Assembly: GCA_026261815.1 (NCBI GenBank)
Contig: JAMPIT010000484.1
Span: 12,498,501-12,562,500 of the forward strand
Direction of reading: 5' to 3'
Origin: Monarcha castaneiventris obscurior
Taxonomy: Eukaryota > Chordata > Aves > Passeriformes > Monarchidae
Length of the DNA stretch: 64,000 nucleotides
Below the pieces are notes generated by a model. It searched no databases. It was not told where the DNA came from and was given only the letters and a program-made list of their open reading frames with translations. The translations under genes were made by a program, and so were the position numbers. This document shows positions 44,301 to 49,799 of the stretch, in pieces; positions within the stretch are counted from its first letter, which is position 1; each line of letters opens with the position of its first letter.

Positions 44301-47300
44301 GACATTGAAAGTTGCCTAATTAAATATCCTGTGAGATATGAAGAAAGTATGAACACTGTGCTGGTGCAAGAAATGGAAAGATTTAACAAGTAAGAATGTT
44401 CTATTTTATTAAATTTACCAGAAATCATTTCATTTACAAAGAAAAATTTCCTAAATATCATATTCTCTAAGACCTGTGTTGTGTGAAATATTTTTTTCGT
44501 TCCCTTCTAATTGCCTGCAGTGATATCTGCAGTCCAAGCACCACTGCTCCTTGTAGACAGACAGAGTGTAGGATAGAGGTCAGGGATAATGAAGTGGCAA
44601 AATTAACTGAAAGAGAAAAGAAGGGAGTATGAGGAAGTACTGGGACAAGAGAATGCAAACAATATTTTCCATTCTTTTAACTTCACTTTCCCTTTCACAA
44701 TCTTTATCTTCTATTTTATTTTATTTTCCTTGTATTTCTGGTCTATAGAGTAATGGGGTTAGAAACTGTAATGCATGCACAGTTATAGTTTATGAAAGCT
44801 TTTCCATGATGGAGATATTTCTGTGTATTTCTTTATTGTCTCGTATTTGCTTCTGTTTGAAGTTTTTACTTTTTTCCCTCTTTATCTGATGCCTTTTTTC
44901 CTTATGCCTGATTTTTACAATTGTTCTTCTAAGGCTATAAACCTAGAATTGCATTTATTTCTCTCCTTGGGTCCTCAGTCTCTTTTTTGACTCAGTTTCC
45001 TGATTTTCTTTCTTATCTTCACCTATCTCTCCATTCCTTCTTTCTGGTTTTTCTGTCCCCTCCTTCTTTTCCATTTGCCTCTTCACATCTGCTACTTAAT
45101 TTTCTCCCAAATGCTCTCTGGCCTTAAGTCTCCAAGTTACCCTTATTGCAGACCTTACCCACCTCTTCTTTTGCAATCTAAACCTTTTTCCTTCATCTAA
45201 TATATTGTTTCATTTGGAGTTCCAGATTTATCCTCTTGTCAAGCAGTTCAGAGGATATCAGAGATAACAAAAGAATTTATTACTGTTCCTAGTCTTAAAT
45301 AAATCTGCACAAATGCACAAATCTGTGATTTTACAGTCGTGGCTTATTGTGCAGATATCTATACAGCTATATAGATAAACAAGCTGTAAAATTACTATAG
45401 ATGCTGCCATAATCCACTTCTTTTATTTCTTTCCAATGACACTTTAATGTTTAATAAATGATACAAAATGTGTGAAAAATGTTTTATTTTTTAATTCTAG
45501 TTTAATCCGAACTATTCGCATTACCCTAATTAACCTGAAGAAAGCCATTAAAGGACTGGTTGTTATGGATGCTGACCTGGAGGCTCTGTCTGGAAGTCTC
45601 CTTGTTGGAAAAGTTCCTGAGAAGTGGGCACAGCATTCATACCCAAGTCTAAAACCTTTAGGGAGCTATGTTGTAGATTTGCTAGCAAGGCTGAAGTTTT
45701 TACAGGTAACGTACAAGTGGCAGTGCTGCCAATTATTTAATCTACTTCTCCATATAATTTGTCTTTATTGGGAAGGAAGTGGTAGGCTTTGTTTAGATTT
45801 TCTGAGTACAATGATGTAGAAAATAGTCAAAGAGTATGGGATTCCTCCCTTTCTGATTATTCCATGTTTTGCTTTCCTCTCTCCAGGATTGGTATGAATT
45901 AGGGAAGCCTGCTGTTTTTTGGCTGTCAGGATTCTATTTTACTCAAGCTTTCCTAACTGGAGCCATGCAGAACTATGCTAGGAAGCACAGGATCCCTATT
46001 GACCTTCTAGGATATGAATTTGAGGTATGGATAAGTTATAAATTAATATTTTATTAATATGACTCCTGATGTGGTGAGATGTAAAGACAAGTAAATCCGA
46101 ACTGGAAGGTTCATTTTGCAACTGACTGCAGTCTGAAGACATGCTATTAATTATTTGGTAAGGCTGGCAGGCTAAAAAAACATCTGTAGAAGAGATATTC
46201 CTGATGTGATTAAAAGTAATTCTGTCACTGGACCCAGAACTCCACTCAAGAAAACAGCCTATCCAGTGTATATTTTTCTTTAATTGTGATTAAAGCCTCT
46301 TTTAATAACCTACAAGAAAGGTAATTAACAAACCCAGAGAAGTCTGCTGTCTCTGCAGATATGTTTAAAGGTAACATTGAAAGGAAGGGTTACTATATTA
46401 TTCTCAGTTTGGATTGATCTTAAAATTGGCAATTGGCATTATAGCCCTAAAAACAAAAAAGCTGTGAAAGTTTAATGACGTGGAACACTTATCTCTTGCA
46501 GGTTATTCCTCAGGATACTGCTGATGCTGCACCAGAGGATGGCGTTTACATCCACGGATTGTATTTAGATGGAGCTCGCTGGGACAGGGCCAAGTCAGTA
46601 GCCAAGTGTTATATTGTGGTTCTGGAAAGCTTTTTTCAGTGCTCAAATAAGATTGGTTTAACTATTTCAACTGATACTGTTTATATTATTAAAATAACAC
46701 ACCAAATTAAGTTCTCTTTCATTCATGGAAAATGGGCAAGAAAAAACAAACATGCAAGCAAGTAGCAACCAAAAAACACCCACCAAACTCCTCAAGCCAC
46801 AAACAATTACTTTGTTGCTTTCTGTCTCCAGGGGAATGTTAACGGAGCAGTATCCCAAAGTGCTCTTTGATGCAATGCCGATCATTTGGATAAAGCCAAG
46901 TGAGTATGATTTCTTTGATGTCTGAGCTATTCAACAAGAAATTGCAACAGTGGTTTCCTTTTCTTACTGAAGATGTCTGAGGAGAACTTTTGACTGACTT
47001 ACAGAGACTGAATGTTTTACCTCATGTCATGTAGCAGGGTTTGCTCAGGTTATTTTTAGCTCTGTGGTAGCTGTCTTTCCTACTTTCATTTTCACAACTC
47101 TTGTTTTCTTTGATTGTGAGCACTAAATCCCTGTTTTTATTTATGCACAAAATCAGGACTTACTACTGCAACTGTTGCAACTTAGCTGTTAGCAAATAGG
47201 CAGTATTAAAGTTTGCTACTTTTTCTGCTTGTGCCTTCTCTTGAGGTTGGATGAATTTGTTCAGACCTGCACGATTTTAGGCTTTGCACAAGTTCCGTGT

Positions 47301-47928
47301 AAGCAGTCTGGGCATACAAAGAGTTCCTGTAGAGTTCTGTCCTTGGATCTCACATGACTTGAATTGCAGTGAGGTTCTCTGGCAACTGGACCAGAATTCT
47401 TGTAGAGCTGTGAAAAACTCGTGTATAAGCTATGTATTAACTAGGTAACTATTCAGGTTTTAATGTGTCTTTGAGTATTATAAAGCTGGTAGAATCACAG
47501 GAAGGCATCGAGTCCTGAAAACAAATTGTAGCTCAGTTAGTTGGGTTTAACAACAAAACAAACCACACAAGAAAACACAAAGAAAAACAGATAATTTTGT
47601 TCTATTGCTCACAAAACAATTTTGCATTTTTATTTACCTTTAAAGGTATTGTTGTAAATACTTAACGTTTGCCTGTAGGTTATGTTTCTGCCAATGGATC
47701 TGCTGAATGTAATGCATTATTTTGGGTTTTTTTGAAGCTGTAAAATCGGACATAAAGGAGTCTAATGCCTACGTTTGCCCACTCTACAAGACAAGTGAGC
47801 GCAAAGGGGTCTTATCCACCACTGGGCATTCCACCAACTTCGTCATTGCTTTGAAGCTCAACACGGACCAGCCAGTCCAGCACTGGATCAAGAGAGGTGT
47901 AGCCTTGCTGTGCCAGCTGGATGACTGA
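466..47928 (+). CDS. DNAH12: DNAH12, axonemal dynein heavy chain 12 (5'-partial, 61 exons)
   Basis: This gene encodes the ATP-driven motor subunit of an inner-arm axonemal dynein, which slides doublet microtubules in motile cilia and sperm tails. I joined 61 exons from 466-591 to 47738-47928. All phases agree, no stop interrupts the frame, and the total is 3,400 residues plus TGA. The complete dynein motor is visible: linker, four P-loop-bearing AAA modules, coiled-coil stalk, AAA5, AAA6 and C-terminal domain. The N-terminal tail and the start codon lie upstream of the window; from the length of long DNAH12 isoforms I estimate several hundred residues are missing. The motor alone would also fit the paralogues DNAH3 and DNAH7; the following ASB14 and convergent APPL1 decide for DNAH12. 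Residue numbers in the block entries below count from the first codon in this window (base 466). Confidence 0.95.
2833..2985 (-). repeat. CR1-like LINE fragment, 3' end, in DNAH12 intron 3
   Basis: The segment begins with GGAATCATAGAATCAT and continues GTTGGAAGGGTCCCACAAGGATCAT and CCCTGCACAGGACAGCCC. This resembles the 3' region of avian CR1 elements, whose 3' end carries an ATTCTATGATTC-type repeat. That repeat is at the left here, so the element lies on the - strand. It is truncated and has diverged. The exact end at right is uncertain. Confidence 0.7.
5090..6178 (+). other. DNAH12 intron 6 (1.1 kb)
   Basis: Intron between exons 6 and 7. The part from about 5480 to 5900 is less AT-rich than its surroundings and contains an ancient CR1/L3-like tail described separately. 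Nothing else coding is supported. The intron ends in a weak acceptor, TTATTAAG, with A before the AG. Confidence 0.7.
5745..5825 (+). repeat. Possible ancient CR1/L3-type LINE tail
   Basis: The words GGAACAGGATGCTGGCCTTGG, TGGATCTCTCCTATGAGCTG and GGCTTTTCTGGTATTG follow, in order, the well-known amniote CR1/L3 3' tail pattern (acaggatgctgggcttggtgga ... tctgacc ... tatggc). The match is partial and made by eye, so the family assignment is tentative. Confidence 0.4.
8586..12019 (+). CDS. DNAH12: DNAH12 exons 12-16: AAA1, main ATPase site
   Basis: Exons are 8586-8758, 10074-10226, 10639-10878, 11347-11592 and 11900-12019. Exon 12 ends in the conserved [11 protein letters not shown] entry to AAA1. 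Exon 13 holds the Walker A loop GPAGTGKT (window residues 717-724) and exon 14 the Walker B CFDEFNR (767-773), followed by the [18 protein letters not shown] segment at its end. Exon 15 reads [19 protein letters not shown] and exon 16 ends near [14 protein letters not shown]1 is the site whose ATP hydrolysis drives motility in all dyneins, and every key residue is intact, so the motor should be catalytically active. The 1.3 kb intron between exons 12 and 13 separates the module entry from its P-loop. Confidence 0.95.
8759..10073 (+). other. DNAH12 intron 12 (1.3 kb)
   Basis: Intron between the linker/AAA1 boundary exon and the exon with the AAA1 P-loop. It has a purine-rich patch at 9680-9755 (GAAAGAAAAAGAAAAGAGG type) and otherwise unremarkable AT-rich sequence. 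Short open frames on both strands show no family motif. Confidence 0.7.
12729..16539 (+). CDS. DNAH12: DNAH12 exons 17-22: AAA2
   Basis: Exons are 12729-12838, 13468-13651, 14400-14540, 15433-15516, 15600-15788 and 16420-16539. The P-loop GESFSGKT (window residues 998-1005) starts exon 18, and the Walker B-like WVIFDGP (1077-1083) lies in exon 19. Exon 20 ends with the [18 protein letters not shown] segment, and exon 21 opens with [11 protein letters not shown], the sensor segment typical of dynein AAA2. AAA2 of axonemal dyneins is expected to bind ATP as a structural nucleotide. The loop has Ser where many homologues, as I recall them, have Gly (GESFGGKT); the Lys and Thr that contact phosphate are kept. 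The middle of exon 19 is strikingly GC-rich compared with its flanks. Exon 20 uses a CAAG acceptor. Confidence 0.93.
16915..16968 (+). repeat. Possible ancient CR1/L3-type LINE tail
   Basis: The stretch GGATCCTCTGTCTGACCTTA followed by TATGATTGTTCTTATG resembles the amniote CR1/L3 3' end (ggacctttggtctgaccc ... tatggctgttcttatg). It is short, old and in + orientation within DNAH12 intron 22. The assignment rests on eye matching only. Confidence 0.4.
17315..21186 (+). CDS. DNAH12: DNAH12 exons 23-28: AAA3
   Basis: Exons are 17315-17503, 18151-18302, 19011-19149, 19237-19403, 20446-20701 and 20887-21186. Exon 23 starts [20 protein letters not shown], at the AAA2/AAA3 boundary. Exon 25 carries the Walker A GPTGTGKS (window residues 1352-1359) and exon 26 the Walker [11 protein letters not shown] (1416-1425). 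Exon 27 contains the conserved [23 protein letters not shown]3 is the regulatory nucleotide site that gates microtubule release. The Asp-Asp at Walker B, rather than Asp-Glu, is usual in axonemal chains. Exons 25 and 28 follow AAG acceptors (GTGAAG and CTGAAG). The start of exon 25 was fixed by phase: AA from exon 24 plus A gives Lys before [11 protein letters not shown]. Confidence 0.93.
21899..26519 (+). CDS. DNAH12: DNAH12 exons 29-33: AAA4
   Basis: Exons are 21899-22077, 23581-23773, 23862-24023, 25369-25563 and 26386-26519. Exon 30 contains the P-loop-like GMGGSGRQS (window residues 1717-1725), in which the usual Walker Lys is Arg1723. As known for axonemal heavy chains, this form is common at AAA4, so it is not evidence of damage. 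Exon 31 has VFLITDAQI, the Walker B region, and the following NTGEVPNLF. Exon 32 has [18 protein letters not shown] and ends at TIDWFQ. Exon 33 starts [11 protein letters not shown] and leads into the stalk. Introns before exons 30 and 32 are about 1.5 and 1.3 kb. Exon 32 follows a CCTAAG acceptor and has a perfect 19-bp tandem duplication about 100 bp upstream. Confidence 0.92.
22078..23580 (+). other. DNAH12 intron 29 (1.5 kb)
   Basis: Among the longest introns of the gene, lying just before the exon with the AAA4 P-loop. The middle (about 22330-22850) is richer in G and C and may be an old degraded retroelement, but I recognise no family. A pyrimidine-rich tract with TCTTTCTTCCTCTTCCTCTC lies at 23451-23480, about 100 bp before the acceptor CCCAATGCAG. 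Confidence 0.6.
24024..25368 (+). other. DNAH12 intron 31 (1.3 kb)
   Basis: Intron between exons 31 and 32. It starts GTATCTTTAG and ends TTCCTAAG. It contains open frames of about 80-100 codons (for example 24793-25101) without homology I can recognise or splice context. Near its 3' end is a perfect 19-bp tandem duplication. Confidence 0.6.
25233..25270 (+). repeat. Perfect 19-bp tandem duplication in DNAH12 intron 31
   Basis: Two identical adjacent copies of TTTCATTTCCACTAAAAAA, at 25233-25251 and 25252-25270. The lack of any difference suggests a recent slippage or duplication event. It lies about 100 bp upstream of the exon 32 acceptor. Confidence 0.85.
26753..31203 (+). CDS. DNAH12: DNAH12 exons 34-40: stalk coiled coil and microtubule-binding domain
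   Basis: Exons are 26753-26915, 27347-27427, 28511-28687, 29077-29208, 29638-29727, 30692-30832 and 30962-31203. Exons 34-36 are the ascending helix CC1, rich in Glu, Lys and Ala (for example [18 protein letters not shown]). Exons 36-39 are the microtubule-binding tip, recognised by [18 protein letters not shown] and [16 protein letters not shown], followed by [12 protein letters not shown]. Exon 40 is the descending helix CC2, ending [16 protein letters not shown]. The tip contacts the doublet B-tubule, and sliding between CC1 and CC2 transmits the nucleotide state. The intron after exon 36 starts with GC (28688-28689) instead of GT; the reading frame across it is fixed by the conserved LK|PSD junction. 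Confidence 0.93.
27428..28510 (+). other. DNAH12 intron 35 (1.1 kb)
   Basis: AT-rich intron between two stalk exons. I see no gene, no clear repeat family and no structured RNA motif. It ends in GGATTTTCTTTAG directly before exon 36. Confidence 0.6.
28688..29076 (+). other. GC-AG intron in DNAH12 (intron 36)
   Basis: The exon reads TTGAAG and is followed by GCAAGC at 28688, a non-canonical GC donor; the acceptor TTTATTTTAG is normal. The join LK|PSD is conserved in dynein stalk tips, which fixes the boundary. Reading on in frame past the donor gives GCA AGC TGA, a stop, so no downstream in-frame GT donor can replace it. GC-AG introns are a known minor class spliced by the U2 machinery. Confidence 0.85.
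31553..35412 (+). CDS. DNAH12: DNAH12 exons 41-45: AAA5 and buttress/strut
   Basis: Exons are 31553-31700, 32546-32691, 33087-33301, 34207-34399 and 35220-35412. The block opens with [19 protein letters not shown] and continues through [11 protein letters not shown]. Exon 42 has [19 protein letters not shown], joining at a shared Trp codon to exon 43 ([15 protein letters not shown]). Exon 44 contains [16 protein letters not shown], and exon 45 a charged helical stretch ([19 protein letters not shown]), part of the strut that braces the stalk. AAA5 has no P-loop in dyneins and none is seen here. Codon use in exon 45 is AT-ending: I count 20 of 64 codons ending in G or C, in sharp contrast to the next exon. 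Confidence 0.92.
31701..34206 (+). other. DNAH12 introns 41-43
   Basis: Three introns (31701-32545, 32692-33086 and 33302-34206) surround exons 42 and 43. They are AT-rich with no recognised repeat or extra exon. The intronic frame 32064-32276 has no family signature. Confidence 0.6.
35812..42206 (+). CDS. DNAH12: DNAH12 exons 46-53: AAA6
   Basis: Exons are 35812-35984, 36473-36613, 37729-37887, 38909-39053, 39904-40054, 40328-40581, 41132-41272 and 42069-42206. Landmarks are [18 protein letters not shown] in exon 46, [15 protein letters not shown] in exon 50, [16 protein letters not shown] and [17 protein letters not shown] in exon 51, and [20 protein letters not shown] in exon 53. AAA6 is a non-hydrolysing module closing the ring. 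Exon 46 is unusually GC-rich: 51 of 57 full codons end in G or C by my count. Exons 51 and 53 use AAG acceptors (TTCAAG and CAAAG). The intron before exon 48 holds a CR1 fragment and a 26-base A run. Confidence 0.93.
37277..37302 (+). repeat. 26-base poly(A) run beside a CR1 fragment
   Basis: An uninterrupted run of A directly upstream of the CR1-like segment in DNAH12 intron 47. It is likely a length-variable simple repeat. Confidence 0.85.
37303..37525 (+). repeat. CR1 LINE fragment, 3' end, in DNAH12 intron 47
   Basis: The motifs AGCACTGGAACAGGCTGCCC, GGTGGAATCACCATCCCTGG and TTGGACTTGATGATCTTAAA, then GGTCTTTTCCAACC, follow the order of the 3' part of avian CR1 elements. It is in + orientation and ends near ATTCATTGGTTCTAAG, a decayed form of the CR1 terminal repeat. 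It is 5'-truncated, as most CR1 copies are. Confidence 0.85.
43078..47928 (+). CDS. DNAH12: DNAH12 exons 54-61: C-terminal domain and stop
   Basis: Exons are 43078-43311, 43701-43886, 44286-44389, 45501-45705, 45887-46024, 46502-46593, 46832-46899 and 47738-47928. Exon 54 has the strongly conserved [19 protein letters not shown] and exon 55 has [11 protein letters not shown]. Exon 58 has [20 protein letters not shown], exon 59 [17 protein letters not shown], and exon 61 [17 protein letters not shown], ending CQLDD before TGA at 47926-47928. This domain sits on the AAA ring face and tunes processivity. Exon 59 uses a GTCAGT donor. Exon 61 follows a TTGAAG acceptor; its start is set by the Thr codon shared with exon 60 (IWIKP-T). 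The domain looks complete and undamaged. Confidence 0.94.
44390..45500 (+). other. DNAH12 intron 56 (1.1 kb)
   Basis: Intron between exons 56 and 57. The stretch 44690-45190 is strongly pyrimidine-rich on the + strand (for example TTATTTTATTTTCC and CTCTTCACATCTGC). I see no gene in it. It ends with the long pyrimidine acceptor TTTTTTAATTCTAG. Confidence 0.6.
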
Positions 47929-48283
47929 CTGTGGGCAGTTCACATGCAGACTTCACAACATCTTGTTCTCTTTGTTGGCTTACAGAGGAAGTGGTAAAAG
48001 AAAATTACACTGGTTACAGATGGTGTAAAAGAAACATCTGGATGTTTTTGTATTGTAAGAGGGTATACAAATACTTTCTGACCCTCAAGCTTTTGTCTTA
48101 ATGAAGTGTGTATTGTTATTATGACCACTTTTACAATCTGTAAGCAATACAGCTGGGATTTTAGCCCTTGGTAATATTATTAAAGTGTGAACATCCATTT
48201 TGTGCATTAGTTGAATATCACAAAAAATATTTTCATGGAAAATGAAAGTAGTCTACACTGAGAGAAGCATTACAAGTAATAAA
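47929..48283 (+). other. DNAH12: DNAH12 3' UTR with polyadenylation signal
   Basis: After the TGA at 47926-47928 the sequence is AT-rich and non-coding. A variant signal ATTAAA lies at 48179-48184 and a canonical AATAAA at 48278-48283, followed by the T-rich stretch CTTTTGTTTTCTTT. This would give a 3' UTR of about 370 nt. Use of either signal is inferred. Confidence 0.6.
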
Positions 48284-48978
48284 CTTGATTCTGTGCTTTT
48301 GTTTTCTTTAAAAATAGTTTTTAAAAATTACTCAAGGATTCTTTCCTGATCTCTAGCAAAGAACTGTTTCCACCTTGCATTCAGATACAGCTATCATCAG
48401 TTCTGTGTATGGATCCCTCTATAAAATATAGTAGGAATAAGTGAAGCACATAAAGGTCCCACTCCATCCTACCATCACTATTACAACTGTGCATCTGTGT
48501 CCCCCATTTCCCTGCTTTTTGGGTGTTAAACCAGTGTAAGTCTGGCTTTCTGAAACTGCTTTTCCCTTTAAAAACTCTATGTTTATTTTTCATTTGCTTT
48601 TTTATTTATATTAATGCAAATCGTGACTAAGGAATCAGAAACCTGTAATAATTTTAATATAGTTTTTGTTTGATTTTTATTTGCTTGCTTATGTTTACTT
48701 TTATTGTTTTAGGTTTTCTGCTGTCTCGCTCTTAAGCAAGCTCTTAACAACACCTTCAGTTTACTCTCCTAGGACAGCACTAAAGAATTTTCTTTTCATA
48801 GTGTAGTACTTACTGCTATAGTTCTGAAATTCTTATTTCAAAAATCAAAAGTATTGTTACAAGAAAACTGGACTTTTAATTCCTCTTTTGTTGGCGCCAC
48901 TTGTCAGGTCAGATTGTTAAACATAACTGACGTGTGTGAAAGAAACGTGGAGAAAGTCCCAGAGTATCTTATGATCGG

Positions 48979-48988
48979 GTATTTATAG
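48979..48988 (+). promoter_or_regulatory. Candidate TATA/MEF2-like element upstream of ASB14
   Basis: GTATTTATAG matches the MEF2 consensus YTAWWWWTAR at 9 of 10 positions and also contains a TATTTATA box. ASB14 is known as a muscle-enriched gene in mammals, so a MEF2/TATA promoter would be sensible. A splice-donor-like AGAAG|GTGAGG follows at 49098/49099, so a first exon of roughly 90 nt is possible. This is inference from sequence words only. Confidence 0.25.
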
Positions 48989-49519
48989 TGAGCTATTAAT
49001 GGACATGGGCTCTGCAGAGATTGTTTACAATCCTGAAAATGTCACTTTCAACTTAATAATCGCTTCTTCAAAGGCTGAGGTCTTCCCTCTTTCAGAAGGT
49101 GAGGAAACCCAGTGTATTTTCTCAATTCATTTTATGTATTTTTAGGAAAAAAAGTCATCTAGGTTTAAAATGTTTCTGTGCTCAATGAGCCATAGTATAA
49201 TCAATTACTAACAGTTTCTTGCTGTATGTGTTGCTAATATATTTCTCTTTTTTGCTACATATGCAATTACAGAGTGAGGCCTTGCAATCACACTTTAGGT
49301 GGATCAGGTAACAAATTAAATGATGCAGATTTGCTCTGAATTACTGCTGCCCAACTTAAGATGTTTCTAGAATTATTCCAAGCTTTGTAGTTGGCATGTT
49401 GACAATTTCCTTAAATTTCTGTGCTCTTTCATTTTGCGAAGGTATTTATTTGCTTTCAGTTTTACTTATTAATTTTATTTTACCTTGCCCTGTAGTTTTG
49501 TTTTGTTTTGTTTTTTCAG

Positions 49520-49559
49520 GCCAACTCTCTTGAAAGACAAAACTGGAAGCTTTGATAAG
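49520..49559 (+). other. Candidate non-coding 5' exon of ASB14
   Basis: A 40-nt segment bounded by a strong acceptor (TTTTTTCAG at 49511-49519) and a donor (GATAAG|GTAAAA). The next acceptor-like site is TGTTACTCCAG, ending at 49716, 83 nt before the ASB14 ATG. Together they would give a spliced leader. No transcript evidence is available in the sequence. Confidence 0.3.
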
Positions 49560-49799
49560 GTAAAAGAGATGAGAGGTTTGAGCCTAACAACATCTGAGAT
49601 CTTGAGTATGCCAAGAACAGCATGACTGCTTAAGCATATAACAGTGTAGTCATTTATTTAACTACGTTTCATTTCTCTTTATACTGACACAGTGATTGAT
49701 ATTTCTGTTACTCCAGATCTAACCTGAAGATTTAACATCTGCTTCTAATTAAAAAGCAGTGTTTCCCTACAAAATTGATCCATGTTGTGCTGATTTGCC

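Larger units (their letters stand above)
48284..49799 (+). other. Spacer between DNAH12 and ASB14, with possible ASB14 leader
   Basis: About 1.5 kb between the DNAH12 poly(A) signal and the ASB14 start codon. No coding gene is visible. The part from about 48880 to 49100 has promoter-like words, and two segments with good splice sites lie downstream; both are listed separately. A (TTTTG)3 simple repeat followed by T6 sits at 49496-49516. Confidence 0.6.

Noticed and set aside
466..47928. Identification of the dynein as DNAH3 or DNAH7
   Set aside because: The motor motifs fit all three paralogues, but the downstream ASB14 and convergent APPL1 match the DNAH12 neighbourhood.
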